Assembly (NCBI GenBank): GCA_037178625.1
Contig: CM074128.1
Coordinates: 620,001-684,000, forward strand
DNA: 64,000 nucleotides
Reading direction: 5' to 3'
Source: Skeletonema tropicum
Taxonomy: Eukaryota > Bacillariophyta > Thalassiosirophyceae > Thalassiosirales > Thalassiosiraceae
Part shown: positions 63,350-64,000 of the stretch, one piece after another
Numbering within the stretch: position 1 is the stretch's first letter
How the letters are laid out: each line of letters opens with the position of its first letter
The notes under the pieces: generated by a model
What the model saw: the letters and a program-made list of their open reading frames with translations, nothing else
Database searches by the model: none
What the model was told of the DNA's origin: nothing
Made by a program: the position numbers and the translations under genes

Positions 63350-64000
63350 ATCAAGTCGCATAGAGACTGCAGCATCGCCGCTACAAGTGTAGTCCTCATG
63401 AGCCGTATACATTTCCTTCTATACTATCGTTGCCAACTATAATGAACCACTAGCAGCGGTTCAGGCTCATATCCACGTCGCTACAGATATTGTAATGGTG
63501 AAAGACGGAGCTAGCTCTACGCTCGATTGGCCTTCATCAAGTCGCATACGAGGCTGTAACATCGCCGCTACAAGTGTAGTCCTCATGAGCCGTATACATT
63601 TCCTTCTATACTATCGTTGCCAACTATAATGAACCACCAGCAGCGGCTCAGGCTCATACTCACGTCGCTGCACACATTGAGTTGGTGAAAGACGGAGCTG
63701 GCTCTACGCTCAATCGGCATTCATCGAGTCGCATACGAGGCTGTAACATCGCCGCTACAAGTGTAGTCCTCATGAGCCGTATACATTTCCTTCTATACTA
63801 TTGTTTCCAACTATAATGAACCACCAGCAGCGGCTCAGGCTCATACTCACGTCGCTGCACACATTGAGTTGGTGAAAGACGGAGCTGGCTCTACGCTCAA
63901 TCGGCATTCATCGAGTCGCATACGAGGCTGTAACATCTCCGCTACAAGTGTAGTCCTCATGAGCCGTATACATTTCCTTCTATACTATCGTTGCCAACTA
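63350..64000 (+). repeat. 187-bp satellite, related to the 184-bp array
   Basis: Tandem units with period 187: the landmark CGCCGCTACAAG (last copy CTCCGCTACAAG) starts at 63376, 63563, 63750 and 63937, and the array runs off the window. Copies are highly similar. The unit aligns with the 184-bp satellite at 21-23 kb: ACTATAATGAACCAC against ACTATAATGGGCCAC, and ACGAGGCTGTAACATC against ACGAGGTTGTAGCATC. Confidence 0.9.

Noticed and set aside
1..64000. tRNA, rRNA or spliceosomal RNA genes
   Set aside because: I looked for T-loop sequence (GGTTCGAATCC type) and other hallmarks by eye on both strands and found none that fits. A covariance-model scan was not possible.

Overview
The window looks like nuclear DNA of a photosynthetic stramenopile, most probably a centric diatom. 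Genes are dense, lie on both strands, and carry short GT-AG introns (79-138 nt, one of 291 nt). Several N-termini are bipartite plastid presequences, a signal peptide followed by an ASAFAP-like site with Phe at +1 (the MGDG synthase at 41520, the ABC1 kinase at 51076, the protein at 15893-17113). LGY/W secreted repeat proteins and LRR proteins with a Cys-rich cap are also types familiar from diatoms. The species is not identifiable by eye. I found no rRNA, tRNA or CRISPR array.

Layout. 1-9.5 kb: 3' end of a TMEM184/OST-alpha membrane protein, two unknown proteins, a low-complexity coiled-coil protein, a PUM3/Puf6 pumilio protein and a small mitochondrial-type membrane protein. 9.5-15 kb: a tandem family of secreted Thr/Ser/Pro-rich LGY/W repeat proteins (one four-exon copy, one three-exon copy, one decayed copy) whose introns were duplicated along with the exons. 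15-20 kb: RNA polymerase subunit Rpb12, a plastid protein, a crotonase-fold enzyme and an OSR1/SPAK-type kinase. 20.7-23.1 kb: a 184-bp satellite array with worn edges. 23.5-34 kb: an L-type lectin, two unknown proteins, a secreted trypsin-like protease, a sirtuin and a chromodomain protein. 34-36.7 kb: gene-free DNA packed with non-autonomous inverted-repeat elements inserted in and beside each other. 36.9-63 kb: an LRR membrane protein, a thylakoid-type MsrA, MGDG synthase, a ubiquitin-like/IQ/SF1-helicase fusion, a His-rich small protein, a Golgi-type propeller protein, a plastid ABC1 kinase, an NSF-type AAA ATPase, a helical-repeat RNA-binding candidate, and a fusion of a propeller with a 2-oxoglutarate/Fe(II) oxygenase. 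63.35-64 kb: a second satellite (187 bp) clearly related to the one 40 kb upstream.

There is no operon logic. The genes are independent and often arranged divergently over 300-550 bp promoters or convergently with under 120 bp between stops. Plastid functions (galactolipid synthesis, ABC1 kinase, thylakoid MsrA, one unknown) recur in the right half.

Eight genes are broken by single-base frameshifts. All of them are +1 insertions, mostly in short homopolymers. This looks like insertion-biased sequencing error rather than pseudogenes, and the affected gene models should be read as single genes. Splice sites were assigned by eye from GT-AG signals, reading phase and protein continuity.
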